A DNA stretch of 64,000 nt from Candidatus Pelagisphaera phototrophica (GCF_014529625.1 NZ_CP076039.1:3968001-4032000); one strand, 5' to 3'. Positions 9,351-18,690 are shown, counted from the stretch's first letter. Translations and numbers: made by a program. Notes: a model not told the origin generated them from the sequence alone.

Positions 9351-9629
9351 TCAGGTCCACACCCTGACAATTCTATACGGATTAGATTTCCAAAGACGCT
9401 TTCTCGCAAACGCTTTGCCAGATTCAGACTTGAGATAGCGTTCGAAATCCAAGGCAATCTCCTTCTTTTCGAACGCTGATTAGAAAATCAACTTCTAGGT
9501 TCGATAGGGTGCAGTGGAAACATTTCTGCCCTGATTGTGATCTGGAAAACGTTGCTTTGAACCTTCCCTAACCCCAGTGTACGATCGATCCGGATATTTG
9601 ACAATCCGAATCCTATAGACGTAAAACAT
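9351..9629 (-). pseudogene. GIY-YIG endonuclease-family gene with two nonsense codons
   Basis: One uninterrupted minus-strand register from ATG 9629 to TGA 9351 spells a small GIY-YIG protein. It has MFYVYRIRIVKYPDRSYTGV (the YVY...YTG signature), then KQRFPDHNQGRNVSTAPYR, then SAFEKKEIALDFERYLKS and GKAFARKRLW. It is complete from start to the characteristic C-terminal KRLW, but codon 45 is TAG where the family has Trp (YRPWKL) and codon 50 is TAA where Tyr is usual. The normal stop after RLW is also lost, adding about 12 codons. Members are standalone 80-95 residue nuclease-fold proteins of uncertain role. The two stops make this a recent pseudogene. Confidence 0.72.
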
Positions 9630-9767
9630 ACTAAAACGTCATCGCCCTAATAGGCTTGTTCAAGCTTCGAAGGGCATCCTTCGCAGACCAATGCGAAACA
9701 CCGCATCGCCCGAAACGTCATTCCCCAGAGGAGAAAAGGCGTGCCATCCGAAACTTCACGCGAAGGA

Positions 9768-9841
9768 TGGCAGCCCGACAGGGGTTCGAACCCCGACCGC
9801 CTGGACCAAAACCAGGTGTGCTACCATTACACCATCAGGCT
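9768..9841 (-). tRNA. tRNA-Gln (anticodon TTG)
   Basis: The minus strand folds into a 74-nt cloverleaf. The acceptor arm AGCCTGA pairs with TCGGGCT (one T-G wobble). The D arm contains the TGGTGTAATGGTAGCA sequence of glutamine tRNAs. The anticodon stem CCTGG/CCAGG closes the loop TTTTGGT, giving anticodon TTG. The T arm has GGTTCGAACCC. The 3' CCA is encoded. The gene lies upstream of pyrH on the opposite strand. Confidence 0.95.
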
Positions 9842-9956
9842 GTTAATGGCCGCATAAGTTGCGAAGACTTCCCTACCTCGTCAAGCGCTGAAATGGACGA
9901 AGTTTACAAAACCCAGCATTGACGACCTTAAGACCTTATGGCTTAACGAGTTTTTA

Positions 9957-10706
9957 ATGTCCTCTGACTCAAACTCCTGCGAAAAACCCAAGTATAAACG
10001 TATCATTCTCAAGCTAAGCGGCGAAGTGCTGCGAAGCCCCGAAACGGGTGATCCGATCGATTGGGATATTCTGAAACGAATCTGCGAGCAGATTAAGGAC
10101 ATTCGCTCTCTGGGGACCGAGGTGTGCATCGTTATTGGAGGCGGGAATATTTTTCGTGGCCTGTCTGGCTCCAAGGACCGAGGAGTCGATCGGACCACTG
10201 GCGACTACATGGGTATGCTCTCAACTGTCATCAACGGCCTCGCGTTCATGGAGTGCCTCGAGAAGATGGGCGTGGTCACACGCGTTCAAACCTCGATACC
10301 CATGAATCAGGTAGCCGAGCCTTTCATCCTTCGTCGGGCCATAAGACACCTGGAAAAAGGGAGGGTCGTCATTTTCGTCGCCGGCACCGGCAATCCCTAC
10401 TTTTCCACTGATACCACCGCGGCCTTGCGAGCGAGCGAGATCCAGGCGGAAGTCATCATGAAAGCGACTAAAGTCGATGGCATTTACGACAAGGATCCGA
10501 TGAAACACGATGACGCCATCCGCTACGACAAGCTCAGCTACATCGACGCTCTCCAGCAGAGACTGAATATACTCGATTCCACCGCATTCTCTCTTTGCAT
10601 GGACAACGAAGTGCCCATTCTCGTGTTCAGCCTCAACGAGGCAGGCAGCATCCGACGAGCGATTCTGGGAGAAAAGGTCGGTACGCTCGTCTGCTCCGAT
10701 GATTAA
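9957..10706 (+). CDS. pyrH: UMP kinase
   Basis: This 249-residue amino-acid-kinase-fold enzyme phosphorylates UMP to UDP with ATP in pyrimidine nucleotide synthesis. The signature order is complete: [10 protein letters not shown] at the N-terminal phosphate loop, [24 protein letters not shown] with the UMP-binding residues, [20 protein letters not shown], and [13 protein letters not shown]. The length fits bacterial PyrH (about 240). The N-terminus has a short extension ([12 protein letters not shown]). frr follows after 57 bases on the same strand, the usual bacterial pyrH-frr pairing. In this window the expected rpsB-tsf genes are not upstream; a tRNA on the other strand lies there instead. 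Confidence 0.95.
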   Translation: MSSDSNSCEKPKYKRIILKLSGEVLRSPETGDPIDWDILKRICEQIKDIRSLGTEVCIVIGGGNIFRGLSGSKDRGVDRTTGDYMGMLSTVINGLAFMECLEKMGVVTRVQTSIPMNQVAEPFILRRAIRHLEKGRVVIFVAGTGNPYFSTDTTAALRASEIQAEVIMKATKVDGIYDKDPMKHDDAIRYDKLSYIDALQQRLNILDSTAFSLCMDNEVPILVFSLNEAGSIRRAILGEKVGTLVCSDD

Positions 10707-10763
10707 ATTTTTGATTTTAAAAGAAGTATAAAACCTCTAACTAAACCTGAAAACGAATACGCT

Positions 10764-11324
10764 ATGGACGAAGATGAAATCTTTTTGAATTTCGAGGAAG
10801 GTGTCGAAAAAGCGACCGAACACGCCGCACATGAGTTCTCAGCCGTAAACACCGGCAAAGCCAATCCTCACATGGTCGAGGGAATCATGGTCGAAGCCTA
10901 TGGCAGCACCATGCCGATTCGAGACATGGCCGCCATTTCAACCCCCGACACTCGAACGATCGCGATCACTCCCTGGGACAAGGGCACGTTGAAAGCCATC
11001 GAGAAGGCTATCCAAACTTCAAATATTGGCATCACCCCTGCAATTATGGGCGACATAATCCGGCTTCCCCTCCCAGAGCTTACCGGAGATCGGAGACAAG
11101 AGCTCGTTAAATTGGTGAGCAAACATGCCGAGGACGCCCGCGTGGGAGTCAGAAAGGCGCGTCACAACGCCATGGATGCCATTAAGAAGCTGCAAAAGGA
11201 TGGAGAGATCTCCGAAGACGATCTCAAGCGTTGCGAAAAGGAAATCCAGACGGGAACGGATAACGGCATCAAAAAGATAAACGATCTCCTCGCGGCCAAG
11301 GAGAAGGACCTCTTGACGGTTTAA
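10764..11324 (+). CDS. frr: Ribosome recycling factor
   Basis: The 186-residue protein has the full RRF layout: an N-terminal helix with the F..EL..VNTGKANPHMVEGI region, the small beta domain with VEAYGSTMPIRDMA and DTRTIAITPWDKG, and the C-terminal helical arm with LPELTGDRRQELVKLV and AEDARVGVRKARHNAMDAIK. With EF-G it splits post-termination ribosomes in the cytoplasm. The family norm is 185 residues. It sits 57 bases behind pyrH and 99 bases ahead of proB, so the three may be co-transcribed. Confidence 0.96.
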   Translation: MDEDEIFLNFEEGVEKATEHAAHEFSAVNTGKANPHMVEGIMVEAYGSTMPIRDMAAISTPDTRTIAITPWDKGTLKAIEKAIQTSNIGITPAIMGDIIRLPLPELTGDRRQELVKLVSKHAEDARVGVRKARHNAMDAIKKLQKDGEISEDDLKRCEKEIQTGTDNGIKKINDLLAAKEKDLLTV

Positions 11325-11423
11325 GCACCCCTTCGCCAAGGTCTAAGCTCATTCGCTTGAAGCCCATTAGTCGATAGCTCGCAAAAAGCTAAGGACTAAC
11401 CCGCTACTTGCTACCAATCTAAA

Positions 11424-12509
11424 ATGCAACGTATCGTCATAAAGCTTGGCACCGGTATTTTAACCAAAGGTATCGGTGAGATTGATACGGTACGCATCCA
11501 GTCCATCTGTAGCCAGATAGCGGAACTGAGAAATCGGAACATTGAAGTCCTAGTCGTCAGCTCCGGAGCCATCGGCATGGGAATGGGCAATCTTAAACTG
11601 AGAAGCCGACCCTCAACCCTCCCCAAGCAGCAGGCCTGCGCTTCCATTGGCCAAAGCCGGCTGATCCAGTGCTGGCAAAACGGTCTGGATCCCTACGATC
11701 TTTTGGTCGGCCAAATTCTGCTTACTCACGAAGGACTCCGCATTCGGAATCGCTATGTCAATGCCAAGGCTACGATCGACCAGCTTCTCAGCTACAACGT
11801 AGTACCCATTATCAACGAGAACGATTCCGTCAGCGCATTCGAAATTAGATTTGGCAACAACGACACACTGGGAGCAATGGTGGCTTCCTTAGCTGAAGCC
11901 AGTCAACTCATGGTCCTTTCGACCGCGCCTGGACTGATCGACATGGACGGAACCGGGGAGATTGTTCCTGTCGTCGAGAACATAGATTCGAAAATAGAGT
12001 CGATGGCCAAGGGTACCAACTCCCCAACCGCGGTAGGCGGGATGATCCCGAAAATCCAAGCCGCGAAGATCGCTACCGCTGCCGGGTGCGAGACCTTCAT
12101 TGCGGATGGATCGGCGGAGAATATAATTTTAAGACTGATCGACGGAGAAAGTATCGGGACTCGCTTTGTGGCCAGCAAGGCCCCATTAGTATCCAAAAAA
12201 CGGTGGCTCGCTTATTTCCAACGCCCCCTCGGCTCGATACAAATCGATACCGGAGCGTGCAATGCTCTCATACGTGAGGAACGCAGCTTACTGGCTGCTG
12301 GTATCACAAAATGCGACGGTAACTTTCATGCGGGTGACGTCATCGATGTCGTTAGTCAGGACGGGGTACCGATTGCCCGAGGGGAATGCTCCTATTCAAG
12401 TCACGAGATTCATCAAATCGCAGGAAAAGCACTTATAGAGATTGAAGCCCTTTTCTCTGACCGGACGCGGTTCGAAGTTATCCATCGCGACGCACTTGTG
12501 CTGCTGTAG
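11424..12509 (+). CDS. proB: Glutamate 5-kinase with C-terminal PUA domain
   Basis: This enzyme makes gamma-glutamyl phosphate, the first step of proline synthesis. The 361-residue chain opens with IVIKLGTGILT, followed by VLVVSSGAIGMGMGNL, the glutamate-binding PIINENDSVSAFEIRFGNND loop and GGMIPKIQAAKIATAAG. A PUA domain of about 80 residues at the end contains GACNALIREERSLLAAGITK and ARGECSYSSHEI. This is the long ProB form. No proA is visible in the window, so the second step must be encoded elsewhere. It follows frr on the same strand. Confidence 0.93.
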   Translation: MQRIVIKLGTGILTKGIGEIDTVRIQSICSQIAELRNRNIEVLVVSSGAIGMGMGNLKLRSRPSTLPKQQACASIGQSRLIQCWQNGLDPYDLLVGQILLTHEGLRIRNRYVNAKATIDQLLSYNVVPIINENDSVSAFEIRFGNNDTLGAMVASLAEASQLMVLSTAPGLIDMDGTGEIVPVVENIDSKIESMAKGTNSPTAVGGMIPKIQAAKIATAAGCETFIADGSAENIILRLIDGESIGTRFVASKAPLVSKKRWLAYFQRPLGSIQIDTGACNALIREERSLLAAGITKCDGNFHAGDVIDVVSQDGVPIARGECSYSSHEIHQIAGKALIEIEALFSDRTRFEVIHRDALVLL

Positions 12510-12634
12510 CCGATTTCCTGTTCGAACGTCTATCTCACCATGGATGGGATTCCGACCAACGGGGAAAAGATAAATTCGGGCGTATAAGAGAAAAGTCTTC
12601 TTCGATCTTCCTTTTTCATTCTTACTTCCCCCAA

Positions 12635-14635
12635 ATGGACTTCAATCTCCCAGCGACTCCCCCCTCGATCGACATTCCTTCGATAGACTTTCGGGGTGAT
12701 CTCAATGATGAGCAGTACGCTGCCGTAACCGCAGAGCCCGGCCCCCTCCTCATTTTAGCAGGTGCCGGTAGTGGTAAGACCCGTACCCTAACCTATCGTG
12801 TCGCCTATCTGCTCTCACAGGGGGTCAGCCCCAATGACATTCTGCTTCTTACGTTCACTAACAAGGCCGCAAAGGAAATGCTCAAGCGGGTCGAGGATCT
12901 GACCGGGTTTGAGCCGCGCCGCTTCTGGGGGGGGACTTTCCACAGCATTGGCCATCGGTTGCTCCGCATACATAGCGAATCTGTTGGTCTAGCCAAGAAT
13001 TTCACCATTCTCGATGCGGGTGAAGCGGAATCCGTTCTGAAAGGGGCGGTCGAAGCCATCGACAATAGTTTCTTCAAGGACAAGACTCGCCCGAAACCGG
13101 GCCCCCTCTCCTCCGTCATCAGCATGGCGCGCAATACGCGAGGCACCATCGAGGAAACCATTATCAACTACTTTCCCCAACACAATGAGTTGGTGGATCA
13201 GATACAGTCCTTTTCCGAAGTCTATGCCAAACGAAAGCAGGAGCAGCAAGTGGTCGACTATGACGACCTGCTGACCAATTGGCTCAAACTCATGGAGGTC
13301 GCTCCTGAGGTAAAAGAATACTACAATCAACGATTTCGTCACACTCTGGTCGATGAGTACCAGGACACTAATACGCTTCAGGCCAAAATCGTCGATACGA
13401 TGGGTGCCAATCACCAAATCATGGCAGTGGGAGACGATGCTCAGTGCATCTATTCCTGGCGAGGCGCGAACTACGAAAACATCATGACTTTCCCGGATCG
13501 CCATCCGGAAACTCGTATTCTTCGAATCGAGACAAACTATCGCAGTACACCGGAGATATTGACCCTAGCGAATTCCGTTATCCAGAACAGGACCACGCAA
13601 GGGTTCGACAAAGAGCTGCGGGCCTTCAAGCCCTCGAGGCAGGTCCCTTACGTGGTTCAGGCAATGGATGGCAAGGAACAAGCCCAGTTTGTCATAACGC
13701 GTATTCAGGGACTTCTCGAAGAGGGGAAAGAGGCTAGCGAGATCGCCGTCCTCTATCGAGCCCACTATCAGTCTCTTGACTTGCAGATGGAGCTCTCCAG
13801 GGCGGGTCTCCCCTATCAAATCACCAGTGGCGTCCGGTTTTTTGAACAGGCTCACATCAAGGATATGGTCGCTCACTTGCGACTGGTCTACAATCCGAGA
13901 GACGTATCCGCTTTTATGCGACTCGCCGTATTGCTTCCCAAAGTTGGCGAGAAAAACGGTCAGAAGCTCTACGCTCTCACCGCAGAGGTGGCCAAGTCAA
14001 AAAGACTCGACTTCATCGACGCCATGAGCGATCCCTCAGTAACCAAAAAAGCTCCCGCCGCGGCGCGGCAAGACTGGGAATCACTCGCCATCAGTCTCCA
14101 GGATATGAAAAAGGCCAACGAGTCCGGTTCTCCCGAAGAAGTCGTGGAGATTGGTCTCGAAGGTTGGTACAGCCTCTACCTTCAGGGAGCGTACGCCAAC
14201 TACGTCAACCGCTTGGATGACCTCAAATCGCTCATCGGATTCGCCGCCCGGTTTGAAGAGATGCAGGAGCTCATCGCTCAAATCACTCTGCTCAATTCCG
14301 AAGTCGCGGACCGCAATATGGAGGATAGCGACCAGTCGATCCGACTCACCACCGTTCATCAAGCCAAAGGTCTCGAATTTGATGTCGTCTTTGTCATCGG
14401 AGCGGCCGATGGGCTTTTCCCCATTCGGAGATCCATTGAGGCGGGAGATACCGAAGAGGAAAGGCGACTCTTCTACGTCGCAGTCACCCGGGCTCGCGAT
14501 GAACTTTACCTACTTTTCCCTAAGATGAATACCAAAGGGGGACCGTCCATGTTCCTCACCCCGAGCCGGTTCCTCCAGGAGATTCCCCATGAGCTCTACG
14601 AGCCGGTTCGTATCCGCCGCAACTATGGCTGGTAA
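12635..14635 (+). CDS. UvrD/Rep/PcrA-type superfamily 1 DNA helicase
   Basis: The 666-residue protein contains the SF1A helicase motifs in order: the Q motif LNDEQYAAV (about residue 23), Walker A LAGAGSGKTRT (about 41), motif Ia LLLTFTNKAAKEM, motif II VDEYQDTN, motif III VGDDAQCIYSWRGA, motif IV RIETNYRST, motif V VHQAKGLEFDVVFV and motif VI FYVAVTRARDELYL. It is a 3'-5' ATP-driven helicase acting in repair or replication restart. The length is closer to Rep (about 670) than UvrD (about 720), and there is no C-terminal extension, so a specific gene name is not given. It is followed closely by a small exported protein and an OGG-like glycosylase. Confidence 0.93.
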   Translation: MDFNLPATPPSIDIPSIDFRGDLNDEQYAAVTAEPGPLLILAGAGSGKTRTLTYRVAYLLSQGVSPNDILLLTFTNKAAKEMLKRVEDLTGFEPRRFWGGTFHSIGHRLLRIHSESVGLAKNFTILDAGEAESVLKGAVEAIDNSFFKDKTRPKPGPLSSVISMARNTRGTIEETIINYFPQHNELVDQIQSFSEVYAKRKQEQQVVDYDDLLTNWLKLMEVAPEVKEYYNQRFRHTLVDEYQDTNTLQAKIVDTMGANHQIMAVGDDAQCIYSWRGANYENIMTFPDRHPETRILRIETNYRSTPEILTLANSVIQNRTTQGFDKELRAFKPSRQVPYVVQAMDGKEQAQFVITRIQGLLEEGKEASEIAVLYRAHYQSLDLQMELSRAGLPYQITSGVRFFEQAHIKDMVAHLRLVYNPRDVSAFMRLAVLLPKVGEKNGQKLYALTAEVAKSKRLDFIDAMSDPSVTKKAPAAARQDWESLAISLQDMKKANESGSPEEVVEIGLEGWYSLYLQGAYANYVNRLDDLKSLIGFAARFEEMQELIAQITLLNSEVADRNMEDSDQSIRLTTVHQAKGLEFDVVFVIGAADGLFPIRRSIEAGDTEEERRLFYVAVTRARDELYLLFPKMNTKGGPSMFLTPSRFLQEIPHELYEPVRIRRNYGW

Positions 14636-14698
14636 TTTTTCGCCTTCTTTCCAATTGTGGAACCCTCAGCATCCCTTTCAGTCTCTTCACCTAAGAAT

Positions 14699-15154
14699 AT
14701 GAAACTCATTCTCTCACTTCTAGTTTTTGCAGCCATCGGAGCCTCGTCCCAGGCCGCTGAGATCATTTTTTCCGATCGGCGCGACGAAGACTCCTTCAAG
14801 CGAATCTCTGAGCACCTCACCGGGAAGGAAAATCCTGGAAGGTATGACATCGCCCGCACCGATCCGTCGCAACGCAACGGATACTATGTTGGCCTAAAAC
14901 TGGATACGAAGGATCAAGCCAGGAATGCTGCATCAATTCGGATCCATTTCGTTCGACCGGGTTCCCAGGATATCGAGACCAAGACAATCGACATTGAGCC
15001 AATCAAGAAAAAGCGGGCACTCGTGGGACTCACCGACGGTATTTGGGGCACTAGCGAAACTACCCCCACGGCTTGGAAAATCGAGATTCTCGATACAAAC
15101 GGAACCACTCTCTCAAGCTCCCAGAGCTTTTTGTGGTCGAGCGTTTCCGCTTAG
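14699..15154 (+). CDS. Small exported hypothetical protein
   Basis: From ATG 14699 the 151-residue product has a clean signal peptide (MKLILSLLVFAAIGASSQAA) and a mature part with beta-rich character (YYVGLKLDTKDQARNAASIR, then IHFVRPGSQDIETKTIDIEP). A GTG at 14657 would add 14 residues in front of the signal peptide and is less likely. I do not recognise a family; the mature domain could be an Ig-like or jelly-roll fold. It lies 63 bases after the helicase gene and is followed after 40 bases by the glycosylase, all on the plus strand. Confidence 0.6.
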   Translation: MKLILSLLVFAAIGASSQAAEIIFSDRRDEDSFKRISEHLTGKENPGRYDIARTDPSQRNGYYVGLKLDTKDQARNAASIRIHFVRPGSQDIETKTIDIEPIKKKRALVGLTDGIWGTSETTPTAWKIEILDTNGTTLSSSQSFLWSSVSA

Positions 15155-15194
15155 TCGTAAGAACTCTCCCAAAAACCTTGGATCGAAATCTCGT

Positions 15195-16067
15195 ATGCGT
15201 TGGACCCACTGGCAAACGCTCATACTCAAAACTCCGTTTTCAGATCTTTCATTTCAAGAGACCCTGATTGGCGGACAAGCGTTCCGGTGGTCTTACAATG
15301 AAATAGACCAATGCTGGCAAGGGATTTGGTCTCAGAGTTTCACCCAGTTAAGACTGAATACAGAAGAATCGATTGAGTGCCGTTTTCCAGAGGAATCAGA
15401 AGCGAACGCAACAGAATCTCTCCACCAATACTTGCTTGTTGATACCGATTGGTCGGACCTCACAGAGCAACTCCCTTGGCGAAGCGACCCAGCGCTAGCT
15501 GACGCTATCTACGCTTTTCGTGGCTTGCGTCTTTTGAACCAGCCTTTTGCTGAGACCTTGCTTTGCTTTCTTTGCTCGGCGACCAAACAGATTCCCCAAA
15601 TTAAAATCATGTGCGAGAACATGGCACGTGAAATTGGGTCCGAGATTATTCCCGGAGGCCCGCACGCCCTTCCAACCTGGGAGCAACTATCCAAAACGAG
15701 CGAGTCAGTCCTTCGGTCACTCGGACTAGGTTTTCGGGCAAAGAATATAAAGCAAACCGCCGATCTCATTGCGGGATCGAACAAGATACTAGAAGAAATC
15801 GAAGGGCTTCCCTATAAAGAGGCGAAAGAGGAACTCATCAAATTTCCTGGTGTAGGTTCGAAGATCGCCGACTGCACCCTCCTTTTCGGAGCCCAGAAAT
15901 ACCAAGCCTTTCCTGTTGATACGTGGATTTTGAAGGTCCTAAAAAACCGCTACAAACTCGAGGGCTGGAGCAAGGACCAGCTTGAGCACTTTGGCAGAGT
16001 GCATCTCGGTCCGCTAGCAGGCTATGCCCAGCAATTCCTATTCGCCTACGAGAGAGCTCAGCGATAA
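15195..16067 (+). CDS. 8-oxoguanine DNA glycosylase-like protein (OGG1/AlkA-type HhH-GPD)
   Basis: Counting from ATG 15195 this is a 290-residue HhH-GPD glycosylase. The N-terminal TBP-like domain shows SFQETLIGGQAFRWS, matching the QxFRW motif of OGG1. The helix-hairpin-helix and catalytic region reads KFPGVGSKIADC, with Lys at the position of the OGG1 nucleophile, followed by AFPVDTWI with the conserved catalytic Asp. It would excise oxidised guanine from DNA. The frame extends upstream to 14925, but that part overlaps the exported-protein gene in another frame and lacks family similarity, so the later start is chosen. Nearest function: bacterial OGG (Clostridium Ogg-like). Confidence 0.83.
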   Translation: MRWTHWQTLILKTPFSDLSFQETLIGGQAFRWSYNEIDQCWQGIWSQSFTQLRLNTEESIECRFPEESEANATESLHQYLLVDTDWSDLTEQLPWRSDPALADAIYAFRGLRLLNQPFAETLLCFLCSATKQIPQIKIMCENMAREIGSEIIPGGPHALPTWEQLSKTSESVLRSLGLGFRAKNIKQTADLIAGSNKILEEIEGLPYKEAKEELIKFPGVGSKIADCTLLFGAQKYQAFPVDTWILKVLKNRYKLEGWSKDQLEHFGRVHLGPLAGYAQQFLFAYERAQR

Positions 16068-16146
16068 GAACGTCAATTCGGGAGACGTGCTTATTGGCCT
16101 TGTCGCTGCCGAACAATAAGCTAAGTTCTTAACGACTCGCTTCTCT

Positions 16147-17241
16147 GTGGACAACCAAGACACAAATCCAAACTTTCTCGTTAAGTCTCTCGGCGAAACA
16201 ATTCAAAAGCAGCGTTCCGGAACTCCTCGAAAGCCTGCCTTCCCGATCAGCGACACGCTTCGCTATTACCTGACAAATTTCAATCGGGAGAACCGCCTTC
16301 CGGTATCTTACAACGACCTCGAGCAGTTTTCGGCTGCTGCTGCCCTTTATGACGATGACGATCAAGATACTCTATGGAAAACGGTCATATACGATCATGT
16401 CCTGATCGCTAAGATTTCCGACGGGCTCAAGCGCGTTTACGCGATTATCAAAGCCGGTGGTGATCTTTCCGTCATTCAACATCTCTACGTCGACCGGATC
16501 GACTACTGCGAGTTCGGTAATTCCAAGCCCTTCCGAATTCGAATCGTCAATTCAAGGAACGACAACCAGGACTACTTCTACGTCAAGAAGGCGGATGCTT
16601 CTCGAATTTACGGCCTCGAACTCGAACACCTCCTTTCTCCGAATCGGATGCACTTCATCACGGACCGTGACACGCTCATCGAAGAGCACATCGTGGGCCT
16701 GCCAGGAGATATGTTTATCGATTCCTGGCTCGACAACAAACAGCTCAAAGCGATCCGAATTGCCAAGGAACTGATAAAGTTTAACGAGCGATGCTTTGTC
16801 CGCCTACTCGGAGACATGCGTCCCTATAACTTCATCGTCGATATCACTCCTGACTTCGAAGGCACGCAAATCCGTATCCGGGCCATGGACTTCGACCAGC
16901 AATCTTATGACGGAAGAAAGAATTTCTATTTGCCACAATTTTTCAAAGAAAACAACCCGCTCGTCGGGTTCTGCGTCAGTCACATCGACGCGGATACCGC
17001 CCATCAATACCAGAGTGAGGAGCAGCATTTGATCGCTCGTAGAATGAAGACAAGCAAGCTGCGCATAAAGGGTCTCCTCGAATCAATGTCAAAAGACACG
17101 CTCGCTCCTATTGAAAATGTCCATCAACTACGTCAAGAGCTAGCCCATCACTACAAGGACGACGACTTCCTCAAAGGGCAGACTATGGGCGGACTCGTAC
17201 GCCAGAGCCTCCAGAGAATATATGAGTCGAAAGGCGTTTAG
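16147..17241 (+). CDS. Uncharacterised protein with a protein-kinase-like core
   Basis: The 364-residue cytoplasmic protein starts with GTG. It is not a recognised family, but several residues fall in kinase order. There is a beta-strand lysine in YFYVKKAD (about residue 147), an acidic hinge-like EEHIVGLPG (about 180-187), then LLGDMRPYNFIVD where Asp223 and Asn228 have the D-x4-N spacing of a kinase catalytic loop, then IRAMDFD where Asp248 could play the metal-binding DFG role. This resembles aminoglycoside-phosphotransferase or lipopolysaccharide-kinase folds. Activity is unproven. The N-terminal 90 residues are polar with an aspartate run (DDDDQD). The gene is followed after 11 bases by the amidohydrolase. 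Confidence 0.6.
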   Translation: MDNQDTNPNFLVKSLGETIQKQRSGTPRKPAFPISDTLRYYLTNFNRENRLPVSYNDLEQFSAAAALYDDDDQDTLWKTVIYDHVLIAKISDGLKRVYAIIKAGGDLSVIQHLYVDRIDYCEFGNSKPFRIRIVNSRNDNQDYFYVKKADASRIYGLELEHLLSPNRMHFITDRDTLIEEHIVGLPGDMFIDSWLDNKQLKAIRIAKELIKFNERCFVRLLGDMRPYNFIVDITPDFEGTQIRIRAMDFDQQSYDGRKNFYLPQFFKENNPLVGFCVSHIDADTAHQYQSEEQHLIARRMKTSKLRIKGLLESMSKDTLAPIENVHQLRQELAHHYKDDDFLKGQTMGGLVRQSLQRIYESKGV

Positions 17242-17252
17242 TAATTCGAGAT

Positions 17253-18149
17253 ATGACGATCGACGCGCATATTCACTTGTATCCAGCTAGCGCTTACGAG
17301 AATACGAGATCCTGGGCAGAGAAGTGGAAAGAGCCCTGTTGGCTCCAATGCGTTTCCCCTAGCTCCGGTCCAAAGCTGCAAGGATGGGCTTCGGTTGATC
17401 AACTACTCAGGGACATGGATGCCGCAGAGATCCAACAGGCGATCATACTTGGCTGGTATTGGGAAAATGCCAACACTTGCTACGAAAACATCTCCTGGCA
17501 AAGGGATTGGATCGCTAGCCATCCGGATCGCCTGATGGCGTTCGCACCTTTCAACGCTAAAGGGCGAGCCGCATCAATCGACGCTTTGAAACAGGCATTT
17601 GAATGCGGGTTTGGCGGGATCGGGGAACTCAATCCCCCCGCTCAAGGCTACACTTACGTAAACGAAACTTTGGATCTAGCAATTGCCCTAGCTGGCGAAT
17701 ACAACGTTCCCGTCAATTTTCACGTTACCGATCCAACAAGCCACGAGTATCCAGGCAAAATAGAAACGCCAATCGATTCCCTTTTAGCGCTGGCAAAGAG
17801 CCACCCGAAAACTACTTTCATCTTTGCCCATCTCGCTGGGATGATGGAGCTGCCCAAGTTGAGGAGCCTCAGCAATGTATATCTCGACACCGCTGCGGTT
17901 CCACTGCTGTACCCACGCGACATTTATCAAACCGCAATCGAATCGATAGGGTGCGATCGCATCCTGTTTGGGAGCGACTATCCCCTTCGGACATTCCCGA
18001 AGACGCAGCGCAAACCGGATTTTAAGACCCATATTGATTCCCTTAAGAGCTCCGGTGTTTCACCGGTTGATTTAGACAATATTTTCGAGAGAAACATTAG
18101 GGAGATTCTCCCGCAGGGCGAGCCTTTCCCCAACGAAGCAACCTCATGA
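17253..18149 (+). CDS. Metal-dependent amidohydrolase (TIM-barrel, amidohydrolase 2 family)
   Basis: The 298-residue enzyme begins MTIDAHIHLYP with the HxH metal motif on strand one. Later signatures are GIGELNPPAQGY, VNFHVTDP with the strand-five histidine, FIFAHLAGMMELPKL, NVYLDTAAVP and RILFGSDYPLR with the final metal-binding aspartate. This is the PF04909 group (decarboxylases and hydrolases such as ACMSD and uronate-lactone hydrolases); the substrate is unknown. It sits 11 bases after the kinase-like gene, and its stop overlaps the start of the next gene (ATGA at 18146-18149), indicating an operon. Confidence 0.83.
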   Translation: MTIDAHIHLYPASAYENTRSWAEKWKEPCWLQCVSPSSGPKLQGWASVDQLLRDMDAAEIQQAIILGWYWENANTCYENISWQRDWIASHPDRLMAFAPFNAKGRAASIDALKQAFECGFGGIGELNPPAQGYTYVNETLDLAIALAGEYNVPVNFHVTDPTSHEYPGKIETPIDSLLALAKSHPKTTFIFAHLAGMMELPKLRSLSNVYLDTAAVPLLYPRDIYQTAIESIGCDRILFGSDYPLRTFPKTQRKPDFKTHIDSLKSSGVSPVDLDNIFERNIREILPQGEPFPNEATS

Positions 18150-18688
18150 CTACCGAAGAACGACTAGAAAAGCACCTTTCCCAAGATCCTGTCATCCCGG
18201 ATACCGCCTACGTTGCCAAGGAAGCTGCTGTGATGGGTGATGTTACCATCGGTGACCAGGCCAGCATATGGCCCGGTTGCGTACTCAGAGGAGACATTAA
18301 CTCAATCAGAGTCGGGGATCGGTCAAATATACAAGACGGTACGATAGTGCACCTTGCGGATGACTATGGCGTGGAAATCGGCAACGACGTAACGATCGGA
18401 CACGCGGCGATAATCCACGCGTGCAGGATTGAGGACGAATGCCTTGTCGGGATGGGTGCAACAGTGATGGATGGTTCCGTGATCGGAAAGAATAGCATCA
18501 TCGGAGCCGGCGCTCTTGTAACGGGTTCAACAAAAGTTCCTCCTGGATCGCTCGTCCTTGGGTCTCCGGCAAAGGTTTTCCGAATACTGACCCCCGAGGA
18601 GCAGTCAGGCATCAAGAACTGGGCCTACAAGTACACCAAAGTAGCCGCGGCTCACAAAAGCAAATACCAGCAAACCAAATCACCCTAA
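18146..18688 (+). CDS. Gamma carbonic anhydrase-like hexapeptide-repeat protein
   Basis: The 180-residue left-handed beta-helix protein shows repeated hexapeptides (GDVTIGDQASIWPGCVLRGD, VGDRSNIQDGTIVHL, IGNDVTIGHAAIIHACRI, VGMGATVMDGSVIGKNSII). His69, His86 and His91 match the three zinc/iron ligands of gamma-class carbonic anhydrases, so the metal site is intact. The C-terminus is the usual helical cap (SLVLGSPAKVFRILTPEEQ). Carbonic anhydrase activity is plausible but many family members are inactive. It is translationally coupled to the amidohydrolase by an ATGA overlap and converges on lnt with a two-base gap. Confidence 0.88.
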   Translation: MTTEERLEKHLSQDPVIPDTAYVAKEAAVMGDVTIGDQASIWPGCVLRGDINSIRVGDRSNIQDGTIVHLADDYGVEIGNDVTIGHAAIIHACRIEDECLVGMGATVMDGSVIGKNSIIGAGALVTGSTKVPPGSLVLGSPAKVFRILTPEEQSGIKNWAYKYTKVAAAHKSKYQQTKSP

Positions 18689-18690
18689 GG

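Noticed and set aside
9656-9922. Plus-strand 88-codon open frame
   Set aside because: It runs antisense through the tRNA-Gln gene and has no family resemblance.
14925-15194. Upstream extension of the OGG-like gene
   Set aside because: The extra 90 codons overlap the exported-protein gene in another frame and are low-complexity; ATG 15195 gives the family N-terminus.
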